Shown here: positions 31,572 through 40,382 of the stretch, piece after piece
Position numbering within the stretch: position 1 is the first letter of the stretch
Layout: the number at the start of each line of letters is the position of its first letter
Program-made: the position numbers and the translations under genes
Assembly: GCF_018531125.1 (NCBI RefSeq)
Contig: NZ_JAHDSY010000001.1
Source of the DNA: Canibacter zhuwentaonis
Lineage (GTDB): Bacteria; Actinomycetota; Actinomycetes; Actinomycetales; Microbacteriaceae
Length of the DNA: 64,000 nt
Strand: one strand, 5' to 3'
Notes under the pieces: model-generated
The model's input: only the letters and a program-made list of their open reading frames with translations
Database searches by the model: none
Told to the model about the DNA's origin: nothing

Positions 31572-33014
31572 ATGGGTATTAAAAAAATAAACGTTGCTTT
31601 GCTGGGTGCTGGCTCTGTTGGCGCGCAGCTTGCCGCGCGTCTGCTAGCTGAAAAGAGCGAGTTTGCAGCCCGCAGCGGGGTCGCTCTCGAGCTTATCGGA
31701 ATTGCAGTGCGCAACCCGGATGCGTTGCGCGATGTAGACCTGCCCAAAAGTCTTTTTACAGACGACGCAACAGTGCTGATTAATAAAGCAGATCTAATCG
31801 TCGAGCTAATTGGCGGTATCGAGCCCGCGCGCGGGCTGATTTTAGGTGCGCTGCAGCAGGGCAAAGACGTTGTAACCGCTAACAAAGCACTGCTTGCCAA
31901 ACACGGCGACGAGCTGGAGCAGGTCGCCGCAGCCAACGGCGCGCAGCTGTTTTACGAAGCGGCGGTGTGTGGCGCAATTCCGATTGTGCGTGTAATTTCG
32001 CAGAGCCTCGCGGGTGACAACATCAAGCGCGTAATGGGAATTGTGAACGGCTCAACCAACTATATTCTCGACCAAATGCACATCGCCAATAAAACCACGG
32101 CAGAAGCTGTGCAAGAGGCGAGCGATCTGGGCTATTTAGAAGCCGACCCGACGCTCGATGTTGAAGGGTACGATGCCGCGCAAAAAGCCGCAATTCTGGC
32201 GCGGCTCGCATTCCACACGAAAATTTCAGAGGATGCCGTCTACCGCGAGGGTATTACCACGGTCACGGCGACGGATGTGGCGGTGGCAAAAGCAAACCGG
32301 CAGGTTATTAAGCTGCTCGCAATCGCAGAGCGGGTGAGCACGGCGGGCGGCGAATCCGCTGTTGCCGTGAGAGTTTACCCGGCGCTGCTTAGCGCGGATC
32401 ATCCGCTCGCAAAAATCGGTGGTGGCACAAACGCGGTCTATGTTGATGCGGAGTGCGCAGGCGAGTTGGTGTTTGTGGGCGCTGGCGCGGGCGGCATCGA
32501 AACCGCATCTGCGGTGCTGGGCGATATTGTAACCGTTGCCAGGCAGCGCATCGCGGGCGGCGTAGGATATGCGGCGCAGGCTCACTTGCAGCTGCCCGAG
32601 CTGAGTATCGCCGATACGGTGAACGCCTACCAGGTGCGCCTGCCGGTGCGAGATGTTGCGCAGGCGCGTGCGCAAATCACAGAGGTGCTCGTGCGTTTTG
32701 AGGTTGCGGTGCGTGCTCTCGCCGCGCGCGAGAGTGCAGCGGGTGATAGCGCAGCCGACGCGGCGGTCGCGGTTAGCGGGAGCTTGACAGGCGAGAGCGC
32801 GACTGGTTCGGTAATTGCGGGTGCGGGAGCGGTTGGCGAGAACGCAGCGGGTGCGGGCGCAGCAGCTGCAAGCGCGCTAGGCGAGAGTGCAGCGGGTGAG
32901 CTGGTGCTTGTGACCGAGCAAATCAGCGAGGCAACATTTATACGGGCGGCGGATGCGCTCGCCAGTTTAGAGCAGGTTACTGGCAAGCTCAGTATCCTGA
33001 GGGTTGTGAGCTAG
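31572..33014 (+). CDS. hom: Homoserine dehydrogenase
   Basis: Reduces aspartate semialdehyde to homoserine for threonine and methionine synthesis. The 480-residue protein has the NAD(P)-binding GAGSVGAQLA near residue 12, the catalytic domain with VNGSTNYIL near 159, and the YLEADPTLDVEGYDAAQK signature near 193. A C-terminal ACT regulatory domain (from about 345) is split by an Ala/Gly/Ser-rich insertion of about 60 residues (388-447) built from degenerate GES/AGE repeats. GGGG precedes the ATG. The stop shares one base with the thrB start. thrC is not between them. Confidence 0.96.
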   Translation: MGIKKINVALLGAGSVGAQLAARLLAEKSEFAARSGVALELIGIAVRNPDALRDVDLPKSLFTDDATVLINKADLIVELIGGIEPARGLILGALQQGKDVVTANKALLAKHGDELEQVAAANGAQLFYEAAVCGAIPIVRVISQSLAGDNIKRVMGIVNGSTNYILDQMHIANKTTAEAVQEASDLGYLEADPTLDVEGYDAAQKAAILARLAFHTKISEDAVYREGITTVTATDVAVAKANRQVIKLLAIAERVSTAGGESAVAVRVYPALLSADHPLAKIGGGTNAVYVDAECAGELVFVGAGAGGIETASAVLGDIVTVARQRIAGGVGYAAQAHLQLPELSIADTVNAYQVRLPVRDVAQARAQITEVLVRFEVAVRALAARESAAGDSAADAAVAVSGSLTGESATGSVIAGAGAVGENAAGAGAAAASALGESAAGELVLVTEQISEATFIRAADALASLEQVTGKLSILRVVS

Positions 33015-34063
33015 TGACCGCGCAGGTTAAAGTATGGGTTCCCGCGACGAGCGCCAACCTCGGTCCGGGTTTTGACGCGCTAGGGCTTGCGCTAGAGTAC
33101 GGCGACACCTACACGGTTACCGTTGTTGAGTCCGCTGAAATCAGGGTGAAAATAACCGGTCAGGGAGCCGCAACGCTGCCAACTGACGGTTCCAATCTGA
33201 TCGCGCGCTCCATTGCGCACGTTTACGCAAGCGTTGGTAAAAAAATGCCGGGGCTTGAAATTGAGGCGCAAAACAACATTCCGCACGGGCGCGGCATGGG
33301 ATCCTCAGCGGCGGCAATCGTCGGCGGAGTTATGCTCGCGGCAAAGCTACTCTCGCGCGATTCGATAACCCTCACTAAAGACGAGCTGTTCCAGCTGGCA
33401 AGCAATATTGAGGGGCACCCCGACAACGTCGCTCCCGCAATATACGGCGGATTAACTATTTCCTGGCAGCACCAGCACGCAGCCCGCACCGCGCGCTTAG
33501 ACGTGCTGCAGCAGCTTGCGCCCACGCTTATTGTGCCCGATTACGAGGTTGCAACAAGTGCGGCACGCGCGCTGCAGCCCGAGTCTGTGCCGTACGCGGA
33601 GGCAGTTTTTAACCTGTCGCGCGCGGCTCTGCTGATTGCCTCTCTGACGCGCGACCCCGATTTAATTTTCGATGCAACAGCGGATCAGCTGCACCAGCCG
33701 TATCGCGCAAAAGCGATGCAGCGCAGTTACGATTTAATGCTTAAACTGCGTGAAAAAGGTTTTGCCGCGGTTATTTCCGGTGCGGGCCCGTCAATTCTCG
33801 TGCTGCAAAACACCGCTGCAATCGCTGCCGTGACACCGGGTGTTGCGTCTGGTATTACTTCTGACGCGGCTGTGGCCGCAGCTTGTGCGGTTTCCGCTAC
33901 CTCTGGCGGAGCATCCGCTAGTCTGAGTAGTGCATCTGACGCCACCCTGGTCTCGACCGCAGCCCCCACTTTACGTGAGATTGTGCGTGCGCAAGAGCCT
34001 AACTGGGAATTAAAAGAGCTTACTGTAAATACCGATGGTGCTAGAATAGAAGAGATACACTAA
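33014..34063 (+). CDS. thrB: Homoserine kinase
   Basis: GHMP-family kinase phosphorylating homoserine. It starts at GTG 33014, overlapping the hom stop by one base. The N-terminal VPATSANLGPGFDALGLAL, the ATP-binding PHGRGMGSSAA near residues 91-101 and the C-terminal GAGPS near 257 are all present. An Ala/Ser-rich insertion of about 50 residues (about 270-320) precedes the final strand, making the protein 349 rather than the usual ~310 residues. Codons are in frame and the catalytic motifs are intact, so it should be active. Confidence 0.95.
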   Translation: MTAQVKVWVPATSANLGPGFDALGLALEYGDTYTVTVVESAEIRVKITGQGAATLPTDGSNLIARSIAHVYASVGKKMPGLEIEAQNNIPHGRGMGSSAAAIVGGVMLAAKLLSRDSITLTKDELFQLASNIEGHPDNVAPAIYGGLTISWQHQHAARTARLDVLQQLAPTLIVPDYEVATSAARALQPESVPYAEAVFNLSRAALLIASLTRDPDLIFDATADQLHQPYRAKAMQRSYDLMLKLREKGFAAVISGAGPSILVLQNTAAIAAVTPGVASGITSDAAVAAACAVSATSGGASASLSSASDATLVSTAAPTLREIVRAQEPNWELKELTVNTDGARIEEIH

Positions 34064-34171
34064 TTAAATGTATTTGCGCGCGGTTTTTTCTTAAGCCCGT
34101 GCGGCACGTTCGTGCAGTTTAGTGGGTGTGTGATATAGCGCAACAGCACCGCCACAGAAAGGAAATAATCA

Positions 34172-36025
34172 GTGGTAGATAGTTTAGAAAAGACTTCAGA
34201 GCGGCTCGTAAATAGTCAAGACAAAGCGGGCGAGGTTGCAACATCTCCTGCGCCGCGACGACGTGGGCGACCGCGTAAAAATCCGCTGCCGGTAACCAGC
34301 GAAACAACCGATAGCGCAGTAAAAACCGCGCAGTCGACCACCAGCGCGGAAAGCAGCGCAACAGGCGACACAACAGCAACAACCAGCGTTGCCGCAACAG
34401 TCACTGCAGCAGCCGCAACAACTGCGAGCACTGGCGAGGCTGCTCCTGCGCCACGGCGGCGCGGTCGGCCGCGTAAAAATCCGCCGCCAGCTGCGGCTGA
34501 AACACCAGCTAGTGACGCTTCAACAATTGACGCTGCAAAAGCCGAAGCCATAAAGGCTGATCTTGAGCAGGCTCTTGCCGCAACCCAGGTTGCTGCCGTA
34601 AAAGCTCCTGCAACACAGGCAAGCTCACAAACCACTGCGGTTGCGAGCACGGGAGAGGCAGCCCTTGCGCCACGGCGGCGCGGTCGGCCGCGTAAAAATC
34701 CGCTGCCAGTTACGACCGAGACACCAGCGGCGACAACAGAGCAGGATGCGGCGGTTGCCGCGACAGTAGCTGCCGCAGCAGAACTGGCAGAAATAGACAG
34801 CAAAACAGCAGAGCGAATTGAGCGCGCAGCAAAAAAGAGCGCGTCTTTCCGCACCCGCCAGCGCGAGCGCAACGGCAAACGCCGCAGCGGTGACGATGCA
34901 GAAGAGCTGGTCATAGACGAGGTGTTACTACCAATAGCCGGCATTCTAGACCTGCTTGACAATTATTCTTTTGTGCGCACCAGCGGTTATTTGGCCGGTA
35001 ACGCAGACGTTTACGTCGCGCACAGTCAGGTTAAACGCTACAATTTGCGCAGCGGAGACGCTATTGTGGGTGCGATCAAACAGCCTAAAGAGGGCGAAAA
35101 CCCGAGCAGACAGCGCGGCAATGCGCTTGTGAAAATAGACTCGATTAACGGTGTTGCTCCGGAGCTGACCGCAACCCGCGCCGATTATGCGGATCTTGTT
35201 GCGGTGCCACCGGCTGAGCCAATCCGCATTGCCAACGCGGTAAACACCGCCACAGCCCGCGCAATAGATATTTTTGTGCCGCTCGCGTTTGGGCAGCGCG
35301 GAATTGTCGCCAGCGACCTGGTCACAGGCGGCGGAGTCACCACAGTGCTCGACACGATCGCCGAAGGCTACGCCGCAGCGACCCCCGACGCGCACATTAT
35401 GTTTGTAATGCTCAACGCGCGCCCAGAAGAGGTCACAGAGCACCAGCGCAGTGTTAACGGCGAGGTGATTGCGGCGCGGGCGGATCAAAAACTACAAGAC
35501 AGTGTAACCGCGCTCGAGCTGGCGCTGGAGCGCGCCAAGCGGCTCGTTGAAAACGGGCACGACGTGGTTATGTTGATCGACGGCTTCAGCGAGATTGAGT
35601 CGGTGCCGTATCTGCACCCGGGTGCTCCGAAGGGCGTTGACTACCGCTACAGCGAGCTGCAGTCGCGTCGCGCGCTGCAGAAACTGTTTGCCGAGGCAAA
35701 AAACGTTGAAAACGGCGGATCTCTCGCTGTTTACGTAGACAGCCGCGCACTCAGCGACGAGCTGAGCAAAATCGCCAACTGGCGTTTTAGCATTAGCTCT
35801 GCTGCCGCGCAGAGCGGTATTTACCCGGCCGTTGATGCGCTGCAAACCTTTGTTAAATACGATGCTCAGTTACAAACAGCAACCGCGCGTGCGACCGCTA
35901 AAAAACTGCGATTTGCCGCGGCTCAAAACGGCGTGGAATCGGTTGCGCTGCAAATAACGGCGGCGCTTGATAGCGCCGCCTCTGTTGATGCTGCGATCAC
36001 AAACATAACCGCCGCAACAAAGTAA
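34172..36025 (+). CDS. rho: Transcription termination factor Rho, divergent (ATPase motifs lost)
   Basis: In its normal place upstream of prfA, at 617 residues; GTG start after GAAAGG. Residues 1-240 are Ala/Thr-rich with three PRRRGRPRKNP AT-hook-like repeats (about 28-38, 93-103, 166-176). The RNA-binding domain starts near 248. The ATPase core is recognisable (GQRG 374-377, RPEEVTEHQRSVNGEVI, ENGGSL). But the P-loop APPKAGKT is replaced by ASDLVTGGGVTT with no GK[ST]. DERPEEV has become NARPEEV, losing the catalytic Glu. DSITR has become DGFSE. The R-loop and arginine-finger segment is shortened to ANWRFSISSAAAQ. The frame is intact, so it is likely a pseudo-ATPase. Whether another, normal Rho exists elsewhere is unknown. 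Confidence 0.9.
   Translation: MVDSLEKTSERLVNSQDKAGEVATSPAPRRRGRPRKNPLPVTSETTDSAVKTAQSTTSAESSATGDTTATTSVAATVTAAAATTASTGEAAPAPRRRGRPRKNPPPAAAETPASDASTIDAAKAEAIKADLEQALAATQVAAVKAPATQASSQTTAVASTGEAALAPRRRGRPRKNPLPVTTETPAATTEQDAAVAATVAAAAELAEIDSKTAERIERAAKKSASFRTRQRERNGKRRSGDDAEELVIDEVLLPIAGILDLLDNYSFVRTSGYLAGNADVYVAHSQVKRYNLRSGDAIVGAIKQPKEGENPSRQRGNALVKIDSINGVAPELTATRADYADLVAVPPAEPIRIANAVNTATARAIDIFVPLAFGQRGIVASDLVTGGGVTTVLDTIAEGYAAATPDAHIMFVMLNARPEEVTEHQRSVNGEVIAARADQKLQDSVTALELALERAKRLVENGHDVVMLIDGFSEIESVPYLHPGAPKGVDYRYSELQSRRALQKLFAEAKNVENGGSLAVYVDSRALSDELSKIANWRFSISSAAAQSGIYPAVDALQTFVKYDAQLQTATARATAKKLRFAAAQNGVESVALQITAALDSAASVDAAITNITAATK
34249..34703 (+). repeat. Three intragenic repeats encoding AT-hook-like motifs in rho
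   Basis: The 38-base segments at 34447-34484 and 34666-34703 are identical. A diverged copy is at 34249-34286. Each encodes APRRRGRPRKNP. Perfect identity of two copies suggests recent duplication or gene conversion inside the gene. Confidence 0.85.
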
Positions 36026-36038
36026 GCGCGCATATAAA

Positions 36039-37118
36039 ATGTTTACACAGGTAGAGGTGTTGCTGCAGGAGCACGCTGACTTGCAAGAGCAGCTTGCCAA
36101 TCCCGAGCTGCACGCCAATGCGGCACTGGCTAAAAAAGTTAATCGCCGGTATGCAGAGCTGAGCAAAATCAAAGCAGCATACGACAGCTGGCGCGCAACG
36201 CAGGATGATCTTGCTGCCGCCACTGAACTTGCTAAAGAAGATGAATCTTTCGCTGCGGAAGTGCCGCGGCTTGAAACCGAGCTGGCAGAAGCTACTGAAA
36301 AGGTACGCAGGCTTTTGATTCCGCGCGATCCTGACGACGCGCGTGATGTTATCCTCGAAATTAAAGGAGGCGAAGGTGGTGCTGAAAGCGCTCTCTTCGC
36401 CGCCGACCTGCTGCGCATGTACCTGCACTACGCCGAATCTAAAGGTTGGAAAACAGAGCTCTTAGAAAGCGACGAAAGCGATCTTGGCGGATACAAAAAC
36501 GTGCAGGTCGCTGTTAAAGCAAACGCGTCTGACCCCGCGCAGGGAGTCTGGGCGCACCTTAAATACGAGGGCGGTGTGCATCGCGTGCAGCGCGTTCCGG
36601 TGACAGAATCGCAGGGGCGCATCCACACCTCAACAACAGGTGTGCTCGTGTTTCCAGAGGTTGACGAGCCAGAAGAAATCGATATTAACCAAAACGATCT
36701 TAAAATAGATGTTTTCCGCTCCAGCGGTCCCGGCGGGCAGTCTGTGAACACAACAGACTCGGCGGTGCGCATAACGCACCTGCCAACGGGAATTGTGGTG
36801 TCGATGCAGAACGAGAAAAGCCAGATCCAAAACCGCGAAGCAGCCATGCGCGTGCTGCGGGCGAGGCTGTTGGCTTTGCAGCAGGAAGAAGCTGAGGCAG
36901 AGGCCAGCGCGCATCGCAAGAGCCAGATCCGCACAATGGATCGCTCCGAGCGGATTCGCACATATAATTTCCCAGAAAATAGAATCGCCGATCACCGCAC
37001 CGGTTTTAAGGCGTATAATTTGGATCAGGTTATGAACGGCGCGCTTGACGCTGTTATTGACAGTTGCATTCAGGCGGACGAAGAATCTCGGCTGGCAGAG
37101 TTGGGGCAGGAAGAATAG
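36039..37118 (+). CDS. prfA: Peptide chain release factor 1
   Basis: Recognises UAA and UAG and triggers peptide release. The 359-residue protein has the PVT tripeptide in VPVTESQGRIHTS near residue 190 (stop-codon recognition) and the universal GGQ in SSGPGGQSVN near 232. The Gln is the target of PrmC, encoded 5 kb downstream. Start ATG 36039 gives the normal N terminus (MFTQVEVLL). A TATAAA-like stretch directly precedes it and no ribosome site is obvious; it follows rho by 13 bases. Confidence 0.96.
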   Translation: MFTQVEVLLQEHADLQEQLANPELHANAALAKKVNRRYAELSKIKAAYDSWRATQDDLAAATELAKEDESFAAEVPRLETELAEATEKVRRLLIPRDPDDARDVILEIKGGEGGAESALFAADLLRMYLHYAESKGWKTELLESDESDLGGYKNVQVAVKANASDPAQGVWAHLKYEGGVHRVQRVPVTESQGRIHTSTTGVLVFPEVDEPEEIDINQNDLKIDVFRSSGPGGQSVNTTDSAVRITHLPTGIVVSMQNEKSQIQNREAAMRVLRARLLALQQEEAEAEASAHRKSQIRTMDRSERIRTYNFPENRIADHRTGFKAYNLDQVMNGALDAVIDSCIQADEESRLAELGQEE

Positions 37119-37171
37119 TGAGTAGCGGGAGTCAAAATAGCGCGGGCGATTTTGTTTACTAAGGAGGAAGT

Positions 37172-38590
37172 GTGAAGCAGCGGTCTGCGCAGGGAAAAAT
37201 CAACTTCGCTGCGCTGGGAATCTGGATTTTGGCAATTCTCGCCTACATTATCGCAATAGCCAACCGTTCTTCCTTCTCCGTTCTAGGTTCCACCGCGCAG
37301 CACCATTTTGGGGTTGAAGCAACTCTGCTCTCCGTCTTCCTGGTCGCGCAAATTGCTGTTTACACCTGTATGCAAGTTCCTGTTGGGGTGATGGTTGATC
37401 GCTACGGCGCCACCAAAATGATTTGCTCGGGGCTGTTTATAATGAGCATGGGGCAGCTGCTAATGGCGCACGCGGACTCGGTTGTGCTCGGTTTTGCCGC
37501 GCGAATGCTAGTCGGTGTTGGCGATGCCAGTATTTTTGTTAGTATGCTGCGGATCGTCGCAGACTGGTTCCCGCCTAAAATAGTGCCGATTATTTCGCAG
37601 ATCAGCGCGCTATCGGCGCAATCGGGGCAGTTTATCTCTATTGTGCCGCTAGCGGCGGTTGTGAGCGGATACGGCTGGAGCGTGGGTTTCACAGCACTGG
37701 CCGTTGTGACCCTGCTGGTGCTCGCGTTCTGTCTAATATGGCTGCGCGATTCTACTATGCACACAAGCATTACAGGCAAGATTTTTCGCCGGAAACGCAC
37801 TATTCCAATGTCGGTTGTAACCGCGGTCACGCAGGGCGCCCAGGTGTGGGATTCGCCGATCGGTAAAATTGCCCCTCCCACGGAGGCGGTTCCGGTGCTT
37901 GGAGCGGACGGCATGGGTGTTTTTCGCGCGATTAAATTTTTGCTTAGCCGCCCCGGGATCCGCCTGGGCTTCTGGATTCACTTTGGCTCAGCCTCTGGTA
38001 TGCACTGTTTTCTGCTGCTGTGGGGAAGTGCTTTTGTGACGGGCGGACAGGGTCGCACAGCATCTGAGGCAGCGCTCGTGCTGGGCGCAACTCTCATTTC
38101 TTCTGTTATCGGTGGTATCTGTGTTGGATATTTGCAGGTGCGATTTATGCGCAGACGCATTATTATTGCGCTCGGTTATATTATTGTGTTCGCTCTTGTC
38201 TGGTCGGTTGTGCTGCTCTGGCAGGGCGGTCCGGCTCCGATGTGGATGCTGATAATACTCGCGTGCCTTGTTGGGTGGGGCGGGCCGATGGCGATGTTCG
38301 GCTTCGATATTGCGCGCACCCACATCGACCCGAAGCAGATCGGCATTGCAACCGGACTTACCAACACGGGCGCTTTTGTTGGCGCGCTGCTAATGATTCT
38401 TGGCATCGGGCTGCTGCTTGATTTGCAGGGTGCTGGCTCGCCTGATACCTATACGCAGGGCGCGTTTAACGTTGCGATGAGCTGGTATGTTGCTGTGCTG
38501 CTGTTTAGCGTCGTGATGGTTTTGTGGGAATACCCTAGAGCAAAGCGGCAGCTTGTAAAGCGGATGCGTGCCCTGCAGGGGGATGATTAG
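37172..38590 (+). CDS. MFS transporter
   Basis: A 472-residue integral membrane protein with about twelve hydrophobic segments and the MFS motif A-like GVMVDRYGATKMI near residues 72-84. A cytoplasmic loop of about 55 residues lies between helices 6 and 7 (about 190-250). GTG 37172 has an almost perfect AAGGAGGAAGT ribosome site. The substrate cannot be read from sequence; sequence character is nearer to nitrate/sugar-phosphate-type permeases than to drug pumps, with low certainty. The last codons overlap the first unit of a short degenerate repeat. Confidence 0.85.
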   Translation: MKQRSAQGKINFAALGIWILAILAYIIAIANRSSFSVLGSTAQHHFGVEATLLSVFLVAQIAVYTCMQVPVGVMVDRYGATKMICSGLFIMSMGQLLMAHADSVVLGFAARMLVGVGDASIFVSMLRIVADWFPPKIVPIISQISALSAQSGQFISIVPLAAVVSGYGWSVGFTALAVVTLLVLAFCLIWLRDSTMHTSITGKIFRRKRTIPMSVVTAVTQGAQVWDSPIGKIAPPTEAVPVLGADGMGVFRAIKFLLSRPGIRLGFWIHFGSASGMHCFLLLWGSAFVTGGQGRTASEAALVLGATLISSVIGGICVGYLQVRFMRRRIIIALGYIIVFALVWSVVLLWQGGPAPMWMLIILACLVGWGGPMAMFGFDIARTHIDPKQIGIATGLTNTGAFVGALLMILGIGLLLDLQGAGSPDTYTQGAFNVAMSWYVAVLLFSVVMVLWEYPRAKRQLVKRMRALQGDD

Positions 38591-38765
38591 CGGCAAAGCT
38601 GCGCTTCTCGATAGTTTTACAGTGAAAGCGTGCCCTGTATAGGGTGATAATTAGCTGTAAAGCTGCGCACCTACGGCGGCATAATTGGAATATACTTTCT
38701 GCGGAGGCGACAGCTAACGATAAATCTGTTAGTCGCGTACCCTGCAAGCGCGATAGCTAGCGCTT
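38566..38765 (+). repeat. Degenerate direct repeats at the MFS gene end
   Basis: GCGTGCCCTG...GATGATTAGC...AAAGCTGCGC at 38566-38606 recurs at 38628-38669 (GCGTGCCCTG...GATAATTAGC...AAAGCTGCGC) and partly at 38736-38765 (GCGTACCCTG...GATAGCTAGC). The first copy includes the MFS stop codon. The rest of the 38591-38763 gap holds no gene. Confidence 0.6.
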
Positions 38766-39330
38766 AGATCTCGTAAAACCCGTACTCTGCGGGGGTTTCT
38801 TGGTTTGGCGCGTTTTTGCGCGGCCGCTGTTTTGCGGGGATCCCAACCAGGGTCGTGTGCGCTGGCGCGCTCTGCACAACAACCGCGTTCGCGCCTATTG
38901 CACAGTCGTCGCCGATGCTGATATTGCCCAGCACTTTTGCGCCCGCGCCGATAATAACCCGGTTGCCGATCCGCGGATGCCTACGTCCTCGTTTCTCGTG
39001 CCCGCGCCCGCCGAGGGTGACACCGTGAAAAATAACCACGTCGTCGCCAATTATACTGGTTTCGCCGATTACAACGCCCATGCCGTGATCTATGAACAGG
39101 CGCTTGCCAATTTGCGCGCCCGGGTGAATTTCAATGCCCGTTGCGAACCTTGCGAGTTGCGAGCCTAAGCGGGCGAGGCTTTTTGCGCCACACAGCCAGA
39201 GTCGATGGGATACGCGGTGCGCCCACACGGCGTGCAGCCCGGAATACGCTAAAAAGGTGCTAAGCCGTCCGCGCGCAGCTGCATCTTGCGCACGGACGGC
39301 TTCAATATCCTCGAGGATATTTTTGAGCAT
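38764..39330 (-). CDS. cysE: Serine O-acetyltransferase
   Basis: Makes O-acetylserine from serine and acetyl-CoA, the first step of cysteine synthesis. At 188 residues it is the short form typical of Gram-positives. It shows the left-handed beta-helix hexapeptide repeats and motifs GIEIHPGAQIG near 66, DHGMGVVIGET near 82, HGVTLGG near 104 and GAGAKVLGNI near 128. The catalytic His is in DHGMG. It is five bases downstream of cysK on the same strand, forming a two-gene cysteine operon. Confidence 0.95.
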   Translation of the reverse strand: MLKNILEDIEAVRAQDAAARGRLSTFLAYSGLHAVWAHRVSHRLWLCGAKSLARLGSQLARFATGIEIHPGAQIGKRLFIDHGMGVVIGETSIIGDDVVIFHGVTLGGRGHEKRGRRHPRIGNRVIIGAGAKVLGNISIGDDCAIGANAVVVQSAPAHTTLVGIPAKQRPRKNAPNQETPAEYGFYEI

Positions 39331-39335
39331 ACCCT

Positions 39336-40271
39336 CTAGCTTTCGAGGTTTTCGTAGAGCACTGTTGAGAAGTAGCGCTCGCCGGAGTCGGGAACTACAA
39401 CAACGATTTTTTTGCCCGCATTTTCTGGGCGCTTAGCAACTTCGGTTGCCACGGCAACTGCTGCGCCGCCAGAAATACCGGCGAGGATTCCCTCCTGAGT
39501 GCCTAGTTTACGCGCGTACTCTACCGCTGACTCGAGGGTTACGTCAATAACCTCATCATAGATTTCACGGTCAAGAATCTCCGGCACAAAGTTTGCGCCC
39601 AGACCCTGTATTTTGTGCGGACCGGCTTTGCCCTCTGTGAGCAGTGGCGAGTCTTTTGGCTCTACCGCGATCACTTGGATTCCCGGGTTTTTCTCTTTGA
39701 GCAGCCCGCCCGCGCCGGTGATTGTGCCGCCGGTGCCAATTCCTGCGATGAAAATATCAACTGTGCCGGCGGTGTCGTGCCAGATCTCAACCCCGGTTGT
39801 TTCCCGGTGAATTGCGGGGTTGGCGCTGTTTGCAAACTGGCGCGCCAGTACTGCGCCTGCGGTGTTTGCGGCGATTTCTTCGGCTTTTGCAACCGCGCCT
39901 TTCATGCCGAGCAAACCCTCCGTGAGCACAATTTCCGCGCCGTATGCGAGCAGCACTTTACGGCGCTCAATGCTCATAGTTTCCGGCATTGCAAGCACAA
40001 CTCGGTAACCTTTGGCAGCTCCTGCCATTGCGAGCGCAATGCCTGTGTTGCCGCTTGTGCCCTCAACGATTGTGCCGCCCTCTTTCAGCTCACCGGCTTT
40101 TTCTGCGGCTTCGATAATTGCCACGCCGATGCGGTCTTTAACGCTTGAAGCCGGGTTGTAAAACTCAAGTTTTGCGTAAACTTGAGCCGCAGCGTTTTCT
40201 GTGACGCGGTTGAGTTTAACGAGCGGTGTGTTGCCCACAACTTCTGTAATGTTGGCGTATTCGCGTGCCAT
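39336..40271 (-). CDS. cysK: Cysteine synthase (O-acetylserine sulfhydrylase)
   Basis: PLP enzyme converting O-acetylserine and sulfide into cysteine. It is 311 residues from ATG 40271 (AAGGGG just upstream); a longer frame to 40343 is unlikely. The PLP lysine lies in NPASSVKDRIG near residue 44. The substrate loop GTSGNTG is near 71, and the phosphate-binding GTGGT near 180. IAGISGGAA precedes the C terminus. The partner cysE lies directly downstream, suggesting a cysteine synthase complex. Confidence 0.96.
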   Translation of the reverse strand: MAREYANITEVVGNTPLVKLNRVTENAAAQVYAKLEFYNPASSVKDRIGVAIIEAAEKAGELKEGGTIVEGTSGNTGIALAMAGAAKGYRVVLAMPETMSIERRKVLLAYGAEIVLTEGLLGMKGAVAKAEEIAANTAGAVLARQFANSANPAIHRETTGVEIWHDTAGTVDIFIAGIGTGGTITGAGGLLKEKNPGIQVIAVEPKDSPLLTEGKAGPHKIQGLGANFVPEILDREIYDEVIDVTLESAVEYARKLGTQEGILAGISGGAAVAVATEVAKRPENAGKKIVVVVPDSGERYFSTVLYENLES

Positions 40272-40382
40272 GTTTCCCCTTAAGACGAGTGTTTGGTCGA
40301 TTCTGCTGTTGGATGGTTTTAACAGCTCGTTTAAGCATAGCAAAAGATTATTGATTAATTAAGAATTACTTATAAGTGTTGC

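Noticed and set aside
34216..34962. 248-codon minus-strand frame over the rho N terminus
   Set aside because: Low-complexity Ala/Ser/Val translation of the Ala/Thr-rich region, without a start site. The plus strand encodes rho.
35281..35345. Rho P-loop loss explained by a local frameshift
   Set aside because: The nucleotide frame is continuous through GQRG and on to RPEEVTE; no compensating pair of indels restores GKT.
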